DNA from: Mycobacterium sp. 852013-51886_SCH5428379
Lineage (GTDB): Bacteria > Actinomycetota > Actinomycetes > Mycobacteriales > Mycobacteriaceae
Reading direction: 5' to 3'
Assembly (NCBI RefSeq): GCF_001665575.1
Contig: NZ_LZSU01000017.1
Location: 181,340-245,339, forward strand
DNA: 64,000 bases
The position numbers and the translations under genes are program-made. Under the pieces are notes generated by a model, which was not told the DNA's origin, did not search any database, and saw nothing but the letters and a program-made list of their open reading frames with translations. Shown here piece by piece: positions 15,909-24,886 of this stretch. Each line of letters starts with the position of its first letter. Within the stretch, counting starts at the first letter, position 1.

Positions 15909-16856
15909 ATGCGAGCCGACCGGCTAGTCGCCATCCTCCTTCTGCTGCAACAGCGCGCGCAGATCACAGCACCGGAGGTCGCCCATGAGTTGGAGGTCTC
16001 CGAGCGCACCGCCCGCCGCGACCTCGAAGCGTTGAGCGCGGCCGGGTTGCCCGTGTACTCCACGCCGGGCCGAGGGGGCGGGTGGCGTCTCTTGGGCGGC
16101 GCTCGCACCGACCTGTCCGGGCTGACCGCGAGCGAGGCCCGCGCGCTGTTTCTGGTGGCCGGCCCCGCCTCAACGACAACCCCGGGTGTGAAGGCCGCGC
16201 TGCGCAAGCTCGTACGCGCCTTGCCCGAGCCCTTCCGGGAACAGGCCGAGGCGGCCGCGGCATCGGTCGTCGTCGACCCACGACGCTGGGGCTCCAGCCA
16301 GTCCGAGCCCCGACCACCCCGGTTTCTCGACGAACTTCAGGACGCCGTGATCCGCGGTGTCCAGGTGCGGCTCGGCTACGTCGACCGCAAGGGTGCGGAA
16401 ACCGTTCGGACCGTCCACCCACTGGGCATTGTCGCCAAGGGCCCGACGTGGTACCTCGTCTCCGATACGGAGGCGGGTCGACGGACCTTCCGGATCGACC
16501 GTGTCTCCTTGGTCGAGTTGACGGCTGATGCCGTCCAACGCCCCGTGGGATTCGACCTGGCCGAGAGCTGGCGTGAGATTGCCGACGAAGTCGACCAAAG
16601 GCGCACTCCCCTCGAGGCCCAGGCCATGTGCGCTCCCGACGGGCTCGACCTACTCCGCAGGATGTTCGGGAGCCGCCTTCACATTGGCGGTTCCACGCCA
16701 GACCGCCGGATCGAGATCGTGATCCGCGGCCCCGACGAGTACGCCCTCGCAGGCGAACTTGCCTGGCTCACTGACTATCTCGAAGTCACCGGCCCGCAGG
16801 GCGTGCGCGACCACCTCGCATCGATCGGCGGCGCGCTTGTTGCGCGGTACAGCTGA
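15909..16856 (+). CDS. WYL-domain transcriptional regulator (YafY/DeoR type)
   Basis: A 315-residue regulator. Residues 1-60 form a winged helix (MRADRLVAILLLLQQ, then VSERTARRDLEAL). A WYL-domain core follows (VHPLGIVAKGPTWYLVSDTE) and then a C-terminal WCX-like region. YafY-like regulators of this length in actinobacteria often control an adjacent divergent gene of the TIGR03086 or glyoxalase type, as seen here. Confidence 0.92.
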   Translation: MRADRLVAILLLLQQRAQITAPEVAHELEVSERTARRDLEALSAAGLPVYSTPGRGGGWRLLGGARTDLSGLTASEARALFLVAGPASTTTPGVKAALRKLVRALPEPFREQAEAAAASVVVDPRRWGSSQSEPRPPRFLDELQDAVIRGVQVRLGYVDRKGAETVRTVHPLGIVAKGPTWYLVSDTEAGRRTFRIDRVSLVELTADAVQRPVGFDLAESWREIADEVDQRRTPLEAQAMCAPDGLDLLRRMFGSRLHIGGSTPDRRIEIVIRGPDEYALAGELAWLTDYLEVTGPQGVRDHLASIGGALVARYS

Positions 16857-16906
16857 GCCGGGCACCCAGTCGCCGCGGCGATCGAATTCGCAGCTGCCGG
16901 CGTCCG

Positions 16907-17164
16907 CTATTGAGCTTCGCGGAAATACGGTTCGACCGTGCCACTGACCTTGACGACCATGGGATTACCCCGTCGATCCTTCGCAGTAGGGACTTCGACA
17001 CGCACCCAACCCTCGGACACGTTGTATTCGTGAACGTTGGTTTTCTCGACGCCATTGAAACGGATACCCACATCGCGCCGGAGCACCTCTTCGTCGTAGA
17101 AGGCGCTGCGCGGATCGATGGAGAGGTGATCGGGTGGAACGTCTGTGTTCTGGCTCTCGGTCAT
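16907..17164 (-). CDS. DUF3297 family protein
   Basis: An 85-residue protein matching the DUF3297 pattern: PPDHLSIDPRSAFY, then RRDVGIRFNGVEKTNV and VSEGWVRVEVPTAKDRRGNP. Function unknown; the family is small, soluble and widely conserved. ATG 17164 gives the normal family length. A 306-codon plus-strand frame covering this gene is an antisense shadow in its first part. It is divergent from yaeQ with 114 bp between the starts. Confidence 0.9.
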   Translation of the reverse strand: MTESQNTDVPPDHLSIDPRSAFYDEEVLRRDVGIRFNGVEKTNVHEYNVSEGWVRVEVPTAKDRRGNPMVVKVSGTVEPYFREAQ

Positions 17165-17278
17165 GATGGCCTCGTTGCATGCTGCGTTGGATACTCGGAT
17201 TTTCCTCGAAGAATCTACGCGATCGGTGACGACTCGATCCGACTGCTCGGAGAACACCACCAGGGTGGACACTATGAC

Positions 17279-17830
17279 GTGGCCCTTTCCGCAACAGTGT
17301 TCAAAGTCGAACTCGGCGTCTCCGATGTCGATCACGGGTACTACGCCGATCACGCTCTGACGGTGGCTCGTCATCCTAGCGAGAACGACGAGCGGATGGT
17401 GGTGCGGTTGTTGGCCTTTGGGCTTCGCGCCCACCGACTCAGCGACGTCGACGGTGAGTTGGCGTTCGGACCGGGCCTGTCCACCCCCGGCGTACCGGAC
17501 TTGCGGCTCGTGGACTACACGGGCCGGATCCTGGAGTGGATCAACGTCGGACAGCCCGATGACCGCGTTTTGGGCAAGGCGGCCGGCCGGGCCGACCAGG
17601 TGTTGCTGTACCCGTTCGCCGCCGGCGCGCCCACCTGGTGGCGCGCTGTAGGGCCCAAGGTGGCCGGGCTGCCGAACCTGTCGGTGGTGCAGATACCGCA
17701 CGCTGCGGTGCAGCAACTGGCCCAGACGGTCGATCGACGGGTCTCGGCGCAGGTGATGGTCATGGAAGGTGAGGTGACGATGTCTGTGGGCGGTGTCGAC
17801 GTCACCTTCACGCCCGAGCCACTCATGTGA
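17279..17830 (+). CDS. yaeQ: YaeQ family protein
   Basis: A 183-residue YaeQ protein, the usual family length. Recognisable segments are ALSATVFKVELGVSDVD, YYADHALTVARHPSE, DERMVVRLLAFGL and LRLVDYTGRILEWINVGQPD. The fold is related to PD-(D/E)XK nucleases. GTG 17279 is chosen because the family starts MALxATxxK and CAGGGTGGA lies 9 nt upstream. The open frame extends back to 16910, but that part is antisense to the DUF3297 gene. Cellular role not settled. Confidence 0.9.
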   Translation: MALSATVFKVELGVSDVDHGYYADHALTVARHPSENDERMVVRLLAFGLRAHRLSDVDGELAFGPGLSTPGVPDLRLVDYTGRILEWINVGQPDDRVLGKAAGRADQVLLYPFAAGAPTWWRAVGPKVAGLPNLSVVQIPHAAVQQLAQTVDRRVSAQVMVMEGEVTMSVGGVDVTFTPEPLM

Positions 17831-18072
17831 CTTCATACGGCCTCACAGGTCGAGTGCGGCGATGGCGGCGCCCGGATGTGGACCCAGGAGTGCCGCCAAT
17901 CGCGGGCTGAGGTCTCGGCTCGCGCCCTGCAGTGGAATTGCCAAGTGATTCAGGGCTTTCGCGGTCAGGCGTTCCGCACCAAGGTCACTGCCCGCGGAGT
18001 GCTCACAGGAACTTTCAGCCGTTAGTACGGGCGAATGACCCATCCGGCCTCTCGAAAGCGGACACTGTGGCT

Positions 18073-18222
18073 ATGTCTACTGCATTCTGGATCATCGGAG
18101 CCGTCATCGCCGTCGGCACGGTCGCCGGCGGTTTGGTGCGGATGCGGACGTGGCTTCAGCGGCCAGTCCCGCCCGAAGTGATCGAAACCGCGCGCCGCCG
18201 CGAAGAGGAGGACGCCGATTAG
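18073..18222 (+). CDS. Small single-pass membrane protein
   Basis: Forty-nine residues: one hydrophobic helix (STAFWIIGAVIAVGTVAGGLV) followed by a basic-acidic tail ending RRREEEDAD. The composition and N-in membrane layout are typical of small mycobacterial membrane proteins. No clear ribosome-binding site precedes ATG 18073. It precedes the LLM oxidoreductase gene by 67 bp. Function unknown. Confidence 0.5.
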   Translation: MSTAFWIIGAVIAVGTVAGGLVRMRTWLQRPVPPEVIETARRREEEDAD

Positions 18223-18289
18223 GTGCGGAATAATCTCCGCGCCGGTGCGCTTGGCTCAAGAGTCGCCCTCCCCGACTCAGGAGCCTGCT

Positions 18290-19099
18290 ATGACCCGTCC
18301 CCTTCGCGTCGCCGTTCAGATCCAGCCTGGCGGTGCGCCCGACTACCGCACGTGGCGAGATGCCGTACTGGCCGCCGACGATCTCGGCGTCGACGTGATC
18401 TTCGGCTACGACCACTTCCACCGTCCGGCCATGAAAGCCCTCGTCGACGGCAAGCCCGTGTTGTTCGACGAGCAGCCTGACGTCGTCAACTTCGAGGGCT
18501 GGACTGCGCTGGCGTCGTGGGGCGAGATCACCTCGCATGCCGAGATCGGGCTTCTCGTCACCGGTGTCGGCTACCGCAACCCCGACCTGCTCGCCGACAT
18601 GGCCCGTACCGTCGACCACATCAGCGGCGGTCGGCTCATCCTCGGCCTGGGCGCCGGCTGGTACGAAAAGGACTACACCACCTACGGGTACGACTTCGGC
18701 ACCTTCGCCTCCCGCTTCGATCTGTTCGACGAGAGCCTGATCCGCATCGAGAACAGGCTCGCGGCACTGAATCCGCCGCCCATGCGCAAGCTACCCATCC
18801 TCATCGGCGGCACGGGGCCCAAGCGCTCGCTGCCTGCCGTGGCCCGGCACGCCGACATCTGGCACGCCTTCCAGGAGCTCGACGGCTTCCGCCGGTCCAG
18901 CGACCGCGTCGACGAGCTGGCCGCAGCCTTCGGCCGTAGCGGCGCCGATATCGAACGCTCAACGCTGTGGCAGGACGCGGACAGTGCCGATGCGTTCCGC
19001 GAGGCAGGCGTCACGTTGTTCCAGACCGAATTGACCGCCGACGACGGTTACGACCTCACGTCGCTCAAGCAGGTACTCATATGGCGGGACAACGGATAG
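18290..19099 (+). CDS. LLM class F420-dependent oxidoreductase
   Basis: A 269-residue luciferase-like TIM-barrel protein. Segments typical of F420-dependent members are seen: ADDLGVDVIFGYDHFH, LLVTGVGYRNPDLLADMARTVD and GRLILGLGAGWYEKDY, with PILIGGTGPKR later. ATG 18290 follows GGAG at a good distance. In mycobacteria these enzymes use F420 (or FMN) to oxidise or reduce alcohols, alkenes or nitro compounds; the substrate here is not evident. A hairpin directly downstream probably ends its transcript. Confidence 0.9.
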   Translation: MTRPLRVAVQIQPGGAPDYRTWRDAVLAADDLGVDVIFGYDHFHRPAMKALVDGKPVLFDEQPDVVNFEGWTALASWGEITSHAEIGLLVTGVGYRNPDLLADMARTVDHISGGRLILGLGAGWYEKDYTTYGYDFGTFASRFDLFDESLIRIENRLAALNPPPMRKLPILIGGTGPKRSLPAVARHADIWHAFQELDGFRRSSDRVDELAAAFGRSGADIERSTLWQDADSADAFREAGVTLFQTELTADDGYDLTSLKQVLIWRDNG

Positions 19100-19130
19100 C
19101 CGGGGACCGAGGTGCGCCCCTGTCACTCCG

Positions 19131-19156
19131 ACGTCGGGCCGGCGGATCCCCGACGT
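19131..19156 (+). terminator. Hairpin after the LLM oxidoreductase gene
   Basis: ACGTCGGG (19131-19138) pairs perfectly with CCCGACGT (19149-19156) around a 10-nt loop, 31 nt past the stop codon. No T-tract follows, as is usual in mycobacteria. Confidence 0.5.
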
Positions 19157-19380
19157 GTAGACGAGCTCTCGGTGAAACGTGAGATCGACTCCGAGGGCAC
19201 CGGCACAAAGACCCCGCGGTGCGTTCGGAGACGAGCAGGCCCTGCTCGGCGGGACGCTTCAAGGCTCGCGAACCGGACCCCGTGACACGTGGACCGCGGC
19301 TGCGATCGATACTTCGGTGAGCTGCTCCCCCGGGGCGAACACTGGAACTGTCGACAATCCGCACTGAAGGAGACCCACCC

Positions 19381-20133
19381 GTGGGTGTTGAAGCACGCGT
19401 CGCCATCGTCACCGGCGCCACATCCGGCATCGGTGCCGAGATCGCCCGGCGACTGCACGCCGACGGCCTTCAGGTCGTCATCGTCGGCCGGTCCCAGCAG
19501 CGCGGAACCGCCCTGATCGGCGAACTCGGCGAACGGGCGCTGTTCACGGCGGCCGATCTGACCGAATCGGGTGCGACGGAGCACATCGTCGCCCGCACCA
19601 TGGAACACTTCGGGTCGGTGGACGTGCTCGTCAACAACGCCGCCATCGACCACACCGGTGATCTGCTGACGGTTCCGGCCGCCGAGATCCGCACCACGTT
19701 GGAAACGAACGTGGTTGCCGCCGTTGCGATGTTGCAGTCGGCCGCACGGGTGATGGCGCAACACGACGGGGGCGCGATCATCAACATCACCTCCAGGCTG
19801 GCCAGCGCCGGCGTCGCAGGCCTCGGGATCTACAGCGCCACCAAAGGCGCCATGGAGGCATTGACCCGATCCGCTGCCATCGAGTTGGCCCCCTTCAACA
19901 TTCGGGTGAATGCGGTGGCTCCCGGATTGACTCGCACACCCCTCTATGCCGAGTGGATGGCGGGGCTGCCCGACGCCGACCAGGTGGCCAGAGAGCAGGC
20001 GGCGAACATTCCACTCGGCAGGATCGCCGAACCGGCTGATGTTGCGGCGGCCGTCTCGTTCCTGGCGTCCCCCGGCGCCGCCTACATCACCGGAACCTCG
20101 CTGCCGGTGGAGGGCGGATTCCTCGCCGGCTGA
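19381..20133 (+). CDS. SDR family oxidoreductase
   Basis: A 250-residue classical SDR with TGATSGIG near residue 13, LVNNAA, INITSRLAS, the catalytic YSATK and the C-terminal ITGTSLPVEGG. The GTG start is supported by AAGGAG 9 nt upstream. It is followed after 72 bp by a GMC oxidoreductase gene in the same direction; alcohol-to-ketone chemistry in one pathway is plausible. A short hairpin (ACGGCC-CC-GGCCGT) overlaps its stop. Confidence 0.92.
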   Translation: MGVEARVAIVTGATSGIGAEIARRLHADGLQVVIVGRSQQRGTALIGELGERALFTAADLTESGATEHIVARTMEHFGSVDVLVNNAAIDHTGDLLTVPAAEIRTTLETNVVAAVAMLQSAARVMAQHDGGAIINITSRLASAGVAGLGIYSATKGAMEALTRSAAIELAPFNIRVNAVAPGLTRTPLYAEWMAGLPDADQVAREQAANIPLGRIAEPADVAAAVSFLASPGAAYITGTSLPVEGGFLAG

Positions 20134-20205
20134 CGGCCCCGGCCGTGACGTGGCGTCGTCGAGCAGGCTGTCCGGACCGACGGTCGGCGAGGCACACTGG
20201 GACGC

Positions 20206-21900
20206 GTGGTGGACACGAAACCTGCAGCCGAATTCGACTTCATCATCGTGGGCGCGGGTAGCGCTGGCTGCCTGCTCGCCAATCGGCTCAGCGCCAACCC
20301 CGACCACCGGGTTCTTCTGATCGAGGCGGGCGGGAAAGACAACTGGTTCTGGATCAGGGTGCCCGTGGGCTACCTGTTCACGATCGGCAACCCCCGCACC
20401 GACTGGTGTTTCAACACCGAACCCGATCCGGGGCTGGCCGGCCGCAGCATTCTCTACGCGCGGGGCCGCGTCATCGGCGGGTGCTCGTCGATCAACGCCA
20501 TGATCCACATGCGCGGGCAGGCCAGCGATTACGCACTGTGGGCACGCGCCACCGGTGACGAGCGCTGGCTATGGGGCGGCGCGGACGGTCCGGGCGAAAC
20601 ACTGTCGATCTACCGGGAATTGGAGAACTATTTCGGCGGAGCCGACGAGTGGCACGGAGTCGATGGCGAGATCCGCGTCGAGCGACCACGCGTGCGCTGG
20701 AACATCCTCGACGCCTGGCAGGCCGCGGCCGCCCAGATGGGCATCGAGCCGATCGAAGAGTTCAACCGCGGCGACAACTCCGGCAGTGCGTACTTCCACG
20801 TCAACCAGCGGCGCGGCCGGCGCTGGTCGATGGCCGACGCCTTCCTGCACCCCGTAAGCCACCGCCCCAACCTCACCGTCTACACCAAGACTCAGGCCAT
20901 ACAGCTGCTGACCGACGATCAGGTCCAGGAGAATCAGCGTCACGGCGCCTGGACCACCGCCCAGCACCGCGTCACCGGCGTCCGGCTGCGCAAAGACGGC
21001 CGGACCATCGACGTCCGGGCCCACCGGGAGGTGATCCTGACAGCCGGCGCCATCGGGACCCCCCATCTGATGCAGCTCTCGGGTCTCGGCCCCGCCGGAT
21101 TGCTCGACCGGCATCAGGTGCCGGTGGCCGTCGATCTGCCGGGCGTCGGTGAGAACCTCCAGGACCATCTGCAGCTCCGAACCGTGTACCGCATCCGCGG
21201 CGCCAGGACCGTCAACACCCTGTACCGGAACTGGATCACCCGCGCCGGCATGGGAATTCAGTACCTGATCTTCCGATCCGGACCCATGACGATGCCGCCG
21301 TCCACCTTGGGGGCATTCGCCAAGAGCGATCCGGAGCTGGCCAGTCCCGATCTGGAATGGCATGTGCAGCCCCTGTCGCTTCCGAAATTCGGTGAACCTC
21401 TGCACCCGTACGCAGCCATCACACCCTCGGTCTGCAACCTGCGGCCGACCTCGCGGGGTCATGTCCGATTGGCCGACGCGAACCCATCGAGCGACCCGAA
21501 GATCTCCTGCAACTATCTGTCCACCGACGACGATCGGCGGCTCGCCGTACAAGGCTTGCGAATGACTCGCCAGATCATGGCGGCGCCGGCTCTGAGCCGC
21601 TATCAACCTGAAGAGATGCTTCCCGGGCCGGACGTGGTGAGTGACGAAGACCTGCAGACGGCGGCCGGTGAACTGGGGACGACGATCTTCCATCCCGTCG
21701 GCACGTGCGCGATGGGCGCCTTCGACTCTCACGGTCGGCCGCGTTCGGCGGCCACAGTGATCGACACCGACTTCCGCGTGTATCGCGTGGCCGGCCTTCG
21801 CGTGGCCGACGCGTCGGCGATGCCCACCATCACGTCCGGTAACACCAATGCGCCAGTCATGCTGATCGCCGAGCGCGCAGCGCGGGCGATCCTGGGATGA
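20206..21900 (+). CDS. GMC family oxidoreductase (choline dehydrogenase-like)
   Basis: A 564-residue FAD flavoprotein. GAGSAG (residues 16-21) is the dinucleotide-binding loop; GRVIGGCSSINAMIHMRGQ is GMC signature 1 and GAIGTPHLMQLSGLG signature 2. The catalytic His is in HPVGTCAMG near the C-terminus, followed by the closing NTNAPVMLIAERAA. Such enzymes oxidise primary alcohols, polyethylene glycols or terpenoid alcohols. GTG 20206 gives the normal start directly before the FAD loop. Adjacent SDR and P450 genes suggest a degradation pathway. Confidence 0.93.
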   Translation: MVDTKPAAEFDFIIVGAGSAGCLLANRLSANPDHRVLLIEAGGKDNWFWIRVPVGYLFTIGNPRTDWCFNTEPDPGLAGRSILYARGRVIGGCSSINAMIHMRGQASDYALWARATGDERWLWGGADGPGETLSIYRELENYFGGADEWHGVDGEIRVERPRVRWNILDAWQAAAAQMGIEPIEEFNRGDNSGSAYFHVNQRRGRRWSMADAFLHPVSHRPNLTVYTKTQAIQLLTDDQVQENQRHGAWTTAQHRVTGVRLRKDGRTIDVRAHREVILTAGAIGTPHLMQLSGLGPAGLLDRHQVPVAVDLPGVGENLQDHLQLRTVYRIRGARTVNTLYRNWITRAGMGIQYLIFRSGPMTMPPSTLGAFAKSDPELASPDLEWHVQPLSLPKFGEPLHPYAAITPSVCNLRPTSRGHVRLADANPSSDPKISCNYLSTDDDRRLAVQGLRMTRQIMAAPALSRYQPEEMLPGPDVVSDEDLQTAAGELGTTIFHPVGTCAMGAFDSHGRPRSAATVIDTDFRVYRVAGLRVADASAMPTITSGNTNAPVMLIAERAARAILG

Positions 21901-22010
21901 ACCGACCCCGCACCTCCGTCTGGGACATTTCGCACACACACGTATGACCAGAACTGGACCGCGACCGTCCCCATCTTCCGTGATTGGGCGAATCACTGCG
22001 ATTTGAGCCG

Positions 22011-22063
22011 CGAGGTTCTACGATGGTCATACATCATGTCGCAACATGTCCGGTAGAACCTCG
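22011..22063. promoter_or_regulatory. Nested dyad upstream of the P450 gene
   Basis: CGAGGTTCTAC (22011-22021) and GTAGAACCTCG (22053-22063) form a perfect 11-bp inverted repeat with a 31-nt interior. Inside it CATGT (22035-22039) and ACATG (22044-22048) make a second dyad. The structure ends 26 bp before the P450 start. It may be the operator of the TetR protein encoded after the P450, or an mRNA structure. Confidence 0.55.
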
Positions 22064-22089
22064 GACGTCAGCGAAAGCCTGGTTCAACG

Positions 22090-23343
22090 ATGACTGTGAA
22101 CACCGCCGCTCCCAGCGTCTTCGACGCCGCACTCCCCACGCTGGAGTACGGCTTGGACGCCGCTCCACACGACATCCTCGACGACGTCCGACGGGCGCAG
22201 TCGTGCGCGCCCATCGCCATGGGGCCTCTCGGGCCGGAGATCCTGTCCTACGAGCTGTCCCGAGAAATATTGCGGGACAACCGCTTTCGACTACCCCCTG
22301 GAATCACCCTGGCCGCTCAGGGCATCACCTCAGGGCCGCTGTACGACAAACTCGTCAACAGTCTCCTGGGTCTGGACGGACCACCACACGTCCGGTTGCG
22401 CAAGCTGGTGTCCAAGGCGTTCACGCCGCGTGCCACCGCGCGCCTGCAGGAGACGATTCACGAGATCGTCAACGGGTTGATCGACCGGGTGGCGGAGGCC
22501 GGACGGTGTGACGTCGTGACCGACATCGCCCGGCCCTACCCCACGCCCGTCATCTGCGCACTGCTCGGGGCGCCTCGAATGGATTGGGAGCTGTTCGCGA
22601 ACTGGACAGAGGAGATCTTCCAGGCCTTCAATTTCCGGCCCGATGCCGATTTCGACGAAGCGGCGATCATGCGGGCGTGGAACGAACTCGACGCCTATGT
22701 CGACGATATGGTCGCCGCCCGCAGAAGCAAGCTGACCGATGACCTGCTCTCGGAGCTCATTCGCGCCGAAAGCGACGGTGACCGGCTCAATCTCGACGAG
22801 CTGCGCATGCTGGTGGCCGGGTTCCTCATGGCCGGAACGGACACCACGCGCAACCAACTTGCCGCGTCGGTCCAGGTGCTCTGCGAGCATCCGGATCAAT
22901 GGGCAAAGCTGGGAGATCATCCCGAACTCGCGATGCAGGCGGTCGAAGAGACCATGCGCCACTCGCCCGCCGGCAGTATCGTGCCCCGTGCCGCCGTCGA
23001 AGACGCCGAATTCGGTGGCTACCTGTTCCCGGCGGGAACATTCGTCCTGGCCAACACCTTCGCGGCCAACCGAGATCCTGCGATCTACGACGACGGCGAC
23101 CGGTTCGACATCGCCCGCGAGGGCGCCAAACCGATTCTCACCTTCGGCGGCGGTGCCCACTACTGTCTCGGGGCCAATCTGGCCCGCCGCGAGTTGGCGG
23201 AGGCGCTCGTCGTTCTCACCCGCCGGTTGCCGACGGCCCGGCGCGCCGGCCCGGCACCGTGGAAGTCCCTGCTCGGAATGACCGGTCCGACCACACTTCC
23301 GATCGAGTTCGCCGCGGCTAACTCGGTGCCGGCGGATGCGTAG
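22090..23343 (+). CDS. Cytochrome P450
   Basis: A 417-residue soluble bacterial P450. The I-helix oxygen-activation motif is AGTDTT, the ExxR motif is EETMR, and the haem loop FGGGAHYCLG places the thiolate at Cys359, followed by ANLARREL. The subfamily cannot be assigned by eye. It overlaps the downstream TetR gene by 8 bp, so they are co-transcribed. Electron donors are not encoded nearby. Confidence 0.95.
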   Translation: MTVNTAAPSVFDAALPTLEYGLDAAPHDILDDVRRAQSCAPIAMGPLGPEILSYELSREILRDNRFRLPPGITLAAQGITSGPLYDKLVNSLLGLDGPPHVRLRKLVSKAFTPRATARLQETIHEIVNGLIDRVAEAGRCDVVTDIARPYPTPVICALLGAPRMDWELFANWTEEIFQAFNFRPDADFDEAAIMRAWNELDAYVDDMVAARRSKLTDDLLSELIRAESDGDRLNLDELRMLVAGFLMAGTDTTRNQLAASVQVLCEHPDQWAKLGDHPELAMQAVEETMRHSPAGSIVPRAAVEDAEFGGYLFPAGTFVLANTFAANRDPAIYDDGDRFDIAREGAKPILTFGGGAHYCLGANLARRELAEALVVLTRRLPTARRAGPAPWKSLLGMTGPTTLPIEFAAANSVPADA

Positions 23344-23965
23344 TCGCGGCTGGGCCGGTTCGACGCCCGCCACCGATGAGGAAGCGATTTCCCGGATCCT
23401 GGACGCGGTCGACCGAGAAGTCGCCGAACACGGTCCAGCGATACATCTTGCGGACGTCGCCCGCCGCCTCGGGGTCACCCGACAGACGATCTACCGATAC
23501 TTCCCGAACGCCGACGCCCTGCTGATGGCCAGCGGTGTGCGTGCGGTCGACGGCTTCATCGATCAGCTGGTGGACCATGTCCGCGGAGTCCGAGACCCGG
23601 TCGTCGCGGTGGTCGAATGTGTATCGAGGGGCATCGAAATCCTGGGCGGAGATCCGCAGTTGGAAAGCCTGCTGACCCGCCGACCGGACGGCCACGCCGT
23701 CACCTCGCTGACCTCGGATACGGCCAAGACCCTCTGCCTGTCGTTCTTCCACCGCCTCGACGTCGACTGGCCGTTGCACGGATTCGACACCGCCGGATGT
23801 GACGATCTCGCCGAAATGACCCTTCGCACCGTTCAATCCATGCTGACCGATCCCGGTCAGCAACGCACCGGCACCGAACTGCGCCACTTCGTCAGGCGCT
23901 GGCTCGGACCCGCCATCGTCTACCCGCGATGGGCCTCGCTGAAGATTGATCCGGCGCTCGGCTGA
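23336..23965 (+). CDS. TetR family regulator
   Basis: A 209-residue TetR-type protein. The helix-turn-helix is HLADVARRLGVTRQTIYRYF at about residues 42-61, and the effector domain ends LGPAIVYPRWASLKIDPALG. It overlaps the P450 gene and probably regulates that operon, perhaps through the nested dyad at 22011-22063. Confidence 0.9.
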   Translation: MRSRGWAGSTPATDEEAISRILDAVDREVAEHGPAIHLADVARRLGVTRQTIYRYFPNADALLMASGVRAVDGFIDQLVDHVRGVRDPVVAVVECVSRGIEILGGDPQLESLLTRRPDGHAVTSLTSDTAKTLCLSFFHRLDVDWPLHGFDTAGCDDLAEMTLRTVQSMLTDPGQQRTGTELRHFVRRWLGPAIVYPRWASLKIDPALG

Positions 23966-23971
23966 GCGATC

Positions 23972-23992
23972 AGGCCGACATCTCGCCGGCCT
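23972..23992. terminator. Hairpin between convergent genes
   Basis: AGGCCG (23972-23977) pairs with CGGCCT (23987-23992) around a 9-nt loop. It sits 6 nt past the TetR stop and 20 nt before the stop of the convergent gene. There is no T-tract. Confidence 0.4.
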
Positions 23993-24012
23993 TCGCGTGG
24001 CCGATTTCCGCG

Positions 24013-24879
24013 TCACACCGCGGAGATGTGCAATTGTTCCCGCGCGGCGCGAACAACCGCCGCGCGCTCGACGTCGCCGAACGGAGTGGTGGCCAGGAAG
24101 TACGTCGAAGGTCTGGTGCCGACGATGATCACCACCACGTCATCGCCAAGGATGGTCGGATCCGGCACCCGGACAGAGACCGGTACCTCGATCGTGCTCG
24201 TGGGCGTTCCGTCCAGACGCCCCGCGGTCGGTACGCCGTCACCCGCCACCGCGGACGTGTCCGCATAGAGGTCGCTCCGCAGAACGCATTTCAGCAACAA
24301 CCGGGCTTGGTCGGCGAGCGACATCGACGGATCGAAATTGGTGATACCCACGGTCAGCTGTCCGATCCAGCCACGGTCACCCATGTCGCTGATCTTCTCG
24401 TCCAGCGACACCGCGTCGATCGAATTGGGCACTCGGTGTTCGGGTTTGGCACGCCAGTCCGGCGCCACGCTGCGCGGAAAGGACAGTCCGCCCGCCGACA
24501 CCATCGACAGGTCACCCGGAGGAACTTCGCCACTGGTCACGCTGTTCGTACAGTCGGTGGCTGAATGCTCGACCGGCGCGGGCGCAGGTTCGACGCTCAG
24601 ACTCTCAGCAGCCGGTCCTGAGTCGTTGGTACGCCACAGGAGCAGGGCTGCCGCGACTGCGACGACCGCGACGACGGCCACACCGATCAGTGCAGCAGGC
24701 GGCTTCCGGCGCCGATCGTTCAGCGACGCAGGTTCGCTCGGCGCAGTCTCCGGAAACGGAACCGCCGGCGGATCCGGTGGCGCGTGCGGCGACGGCCACG
24801 GCTCGCCGGCGCCCCACGCGGGCAGGTCGGGACCCGGCGAGCCCCCCGCTCCGGCGCCGTCACCGGACGAACTGCTCAT
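24013..24879 (-). CDS. Membrane-anchored protein with proline-rich N-terminus
   Basis: A 288-residue protein. Residues 1-58 are Pro/Gly/Ser-rich and presumably cytosolic; RRRKPPAAL then leads into one transmembrane helix (about residues 64-82). An extracellular domain follows with four Cys (for example SATDCTNS and LLKCVL) and a C-terminal mixed alpha-beta part. This layout is common among mycobacterial proteins of unknown function. It is followed by an SRPBCC gene upstream on the same strand (7-bp gap). Confidence 0.78.
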   Translation of the reverse strand: MSSSSGDGAGAGGSPGPDLPAWGAGEPWPSPHAPPDPPAVPFPETAPSEPASLNDRRRKPPAALIGVAVVAVVAVAAALLLWRTNDSGPAAESLSVEPAPAPVEHSATDCTNSVTSGEVPPGDLSMVSAGGLSFPRSVAPDWRAKPEHRVPNSIDAVSLDEKISDMGDRGWIGQLTVGITNFDPSMSLADQARLLLKCVLRSDLYADTSAVAGDGVPTAGRLDGTPTSTIEVPVSVRVPDPTILGDDVVVIIVGTRPSTYFLATTPFGDVERAAVVRAAREQLHISAV

Positions 24880-24886
24880 CGATCGA

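Noticed and set aside
16910..17278. 5' extension of the yaeQ frame to 16910
   Set aside because: YaeQ proteins start at the MALSAT position and the extension is antisense to the DUF3297 gene; the long frame is fortuitous.
17843..18043. 66-codon frame on the minus strand
   Set aside because: Ala/Leu-rich but no recognised family, no clear ribosome-binding site; too weak to call.
19123..20508. 461-codon open frame on the minus strand
   Set aside because: Antisense to the SDR and the start of the GMC gene, both of which have clear family motifs. Long antisense frames are common in high-GC DNA.
20569..21996. 475-codon open frame on the minus strand
   Set aside because: Antisense to the GMC oxidoreductase gene; no domain pattern seen.
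22330..23478. 382-codon open frame on the minus strand
   Set aside because: Antisense to the P450 gene.
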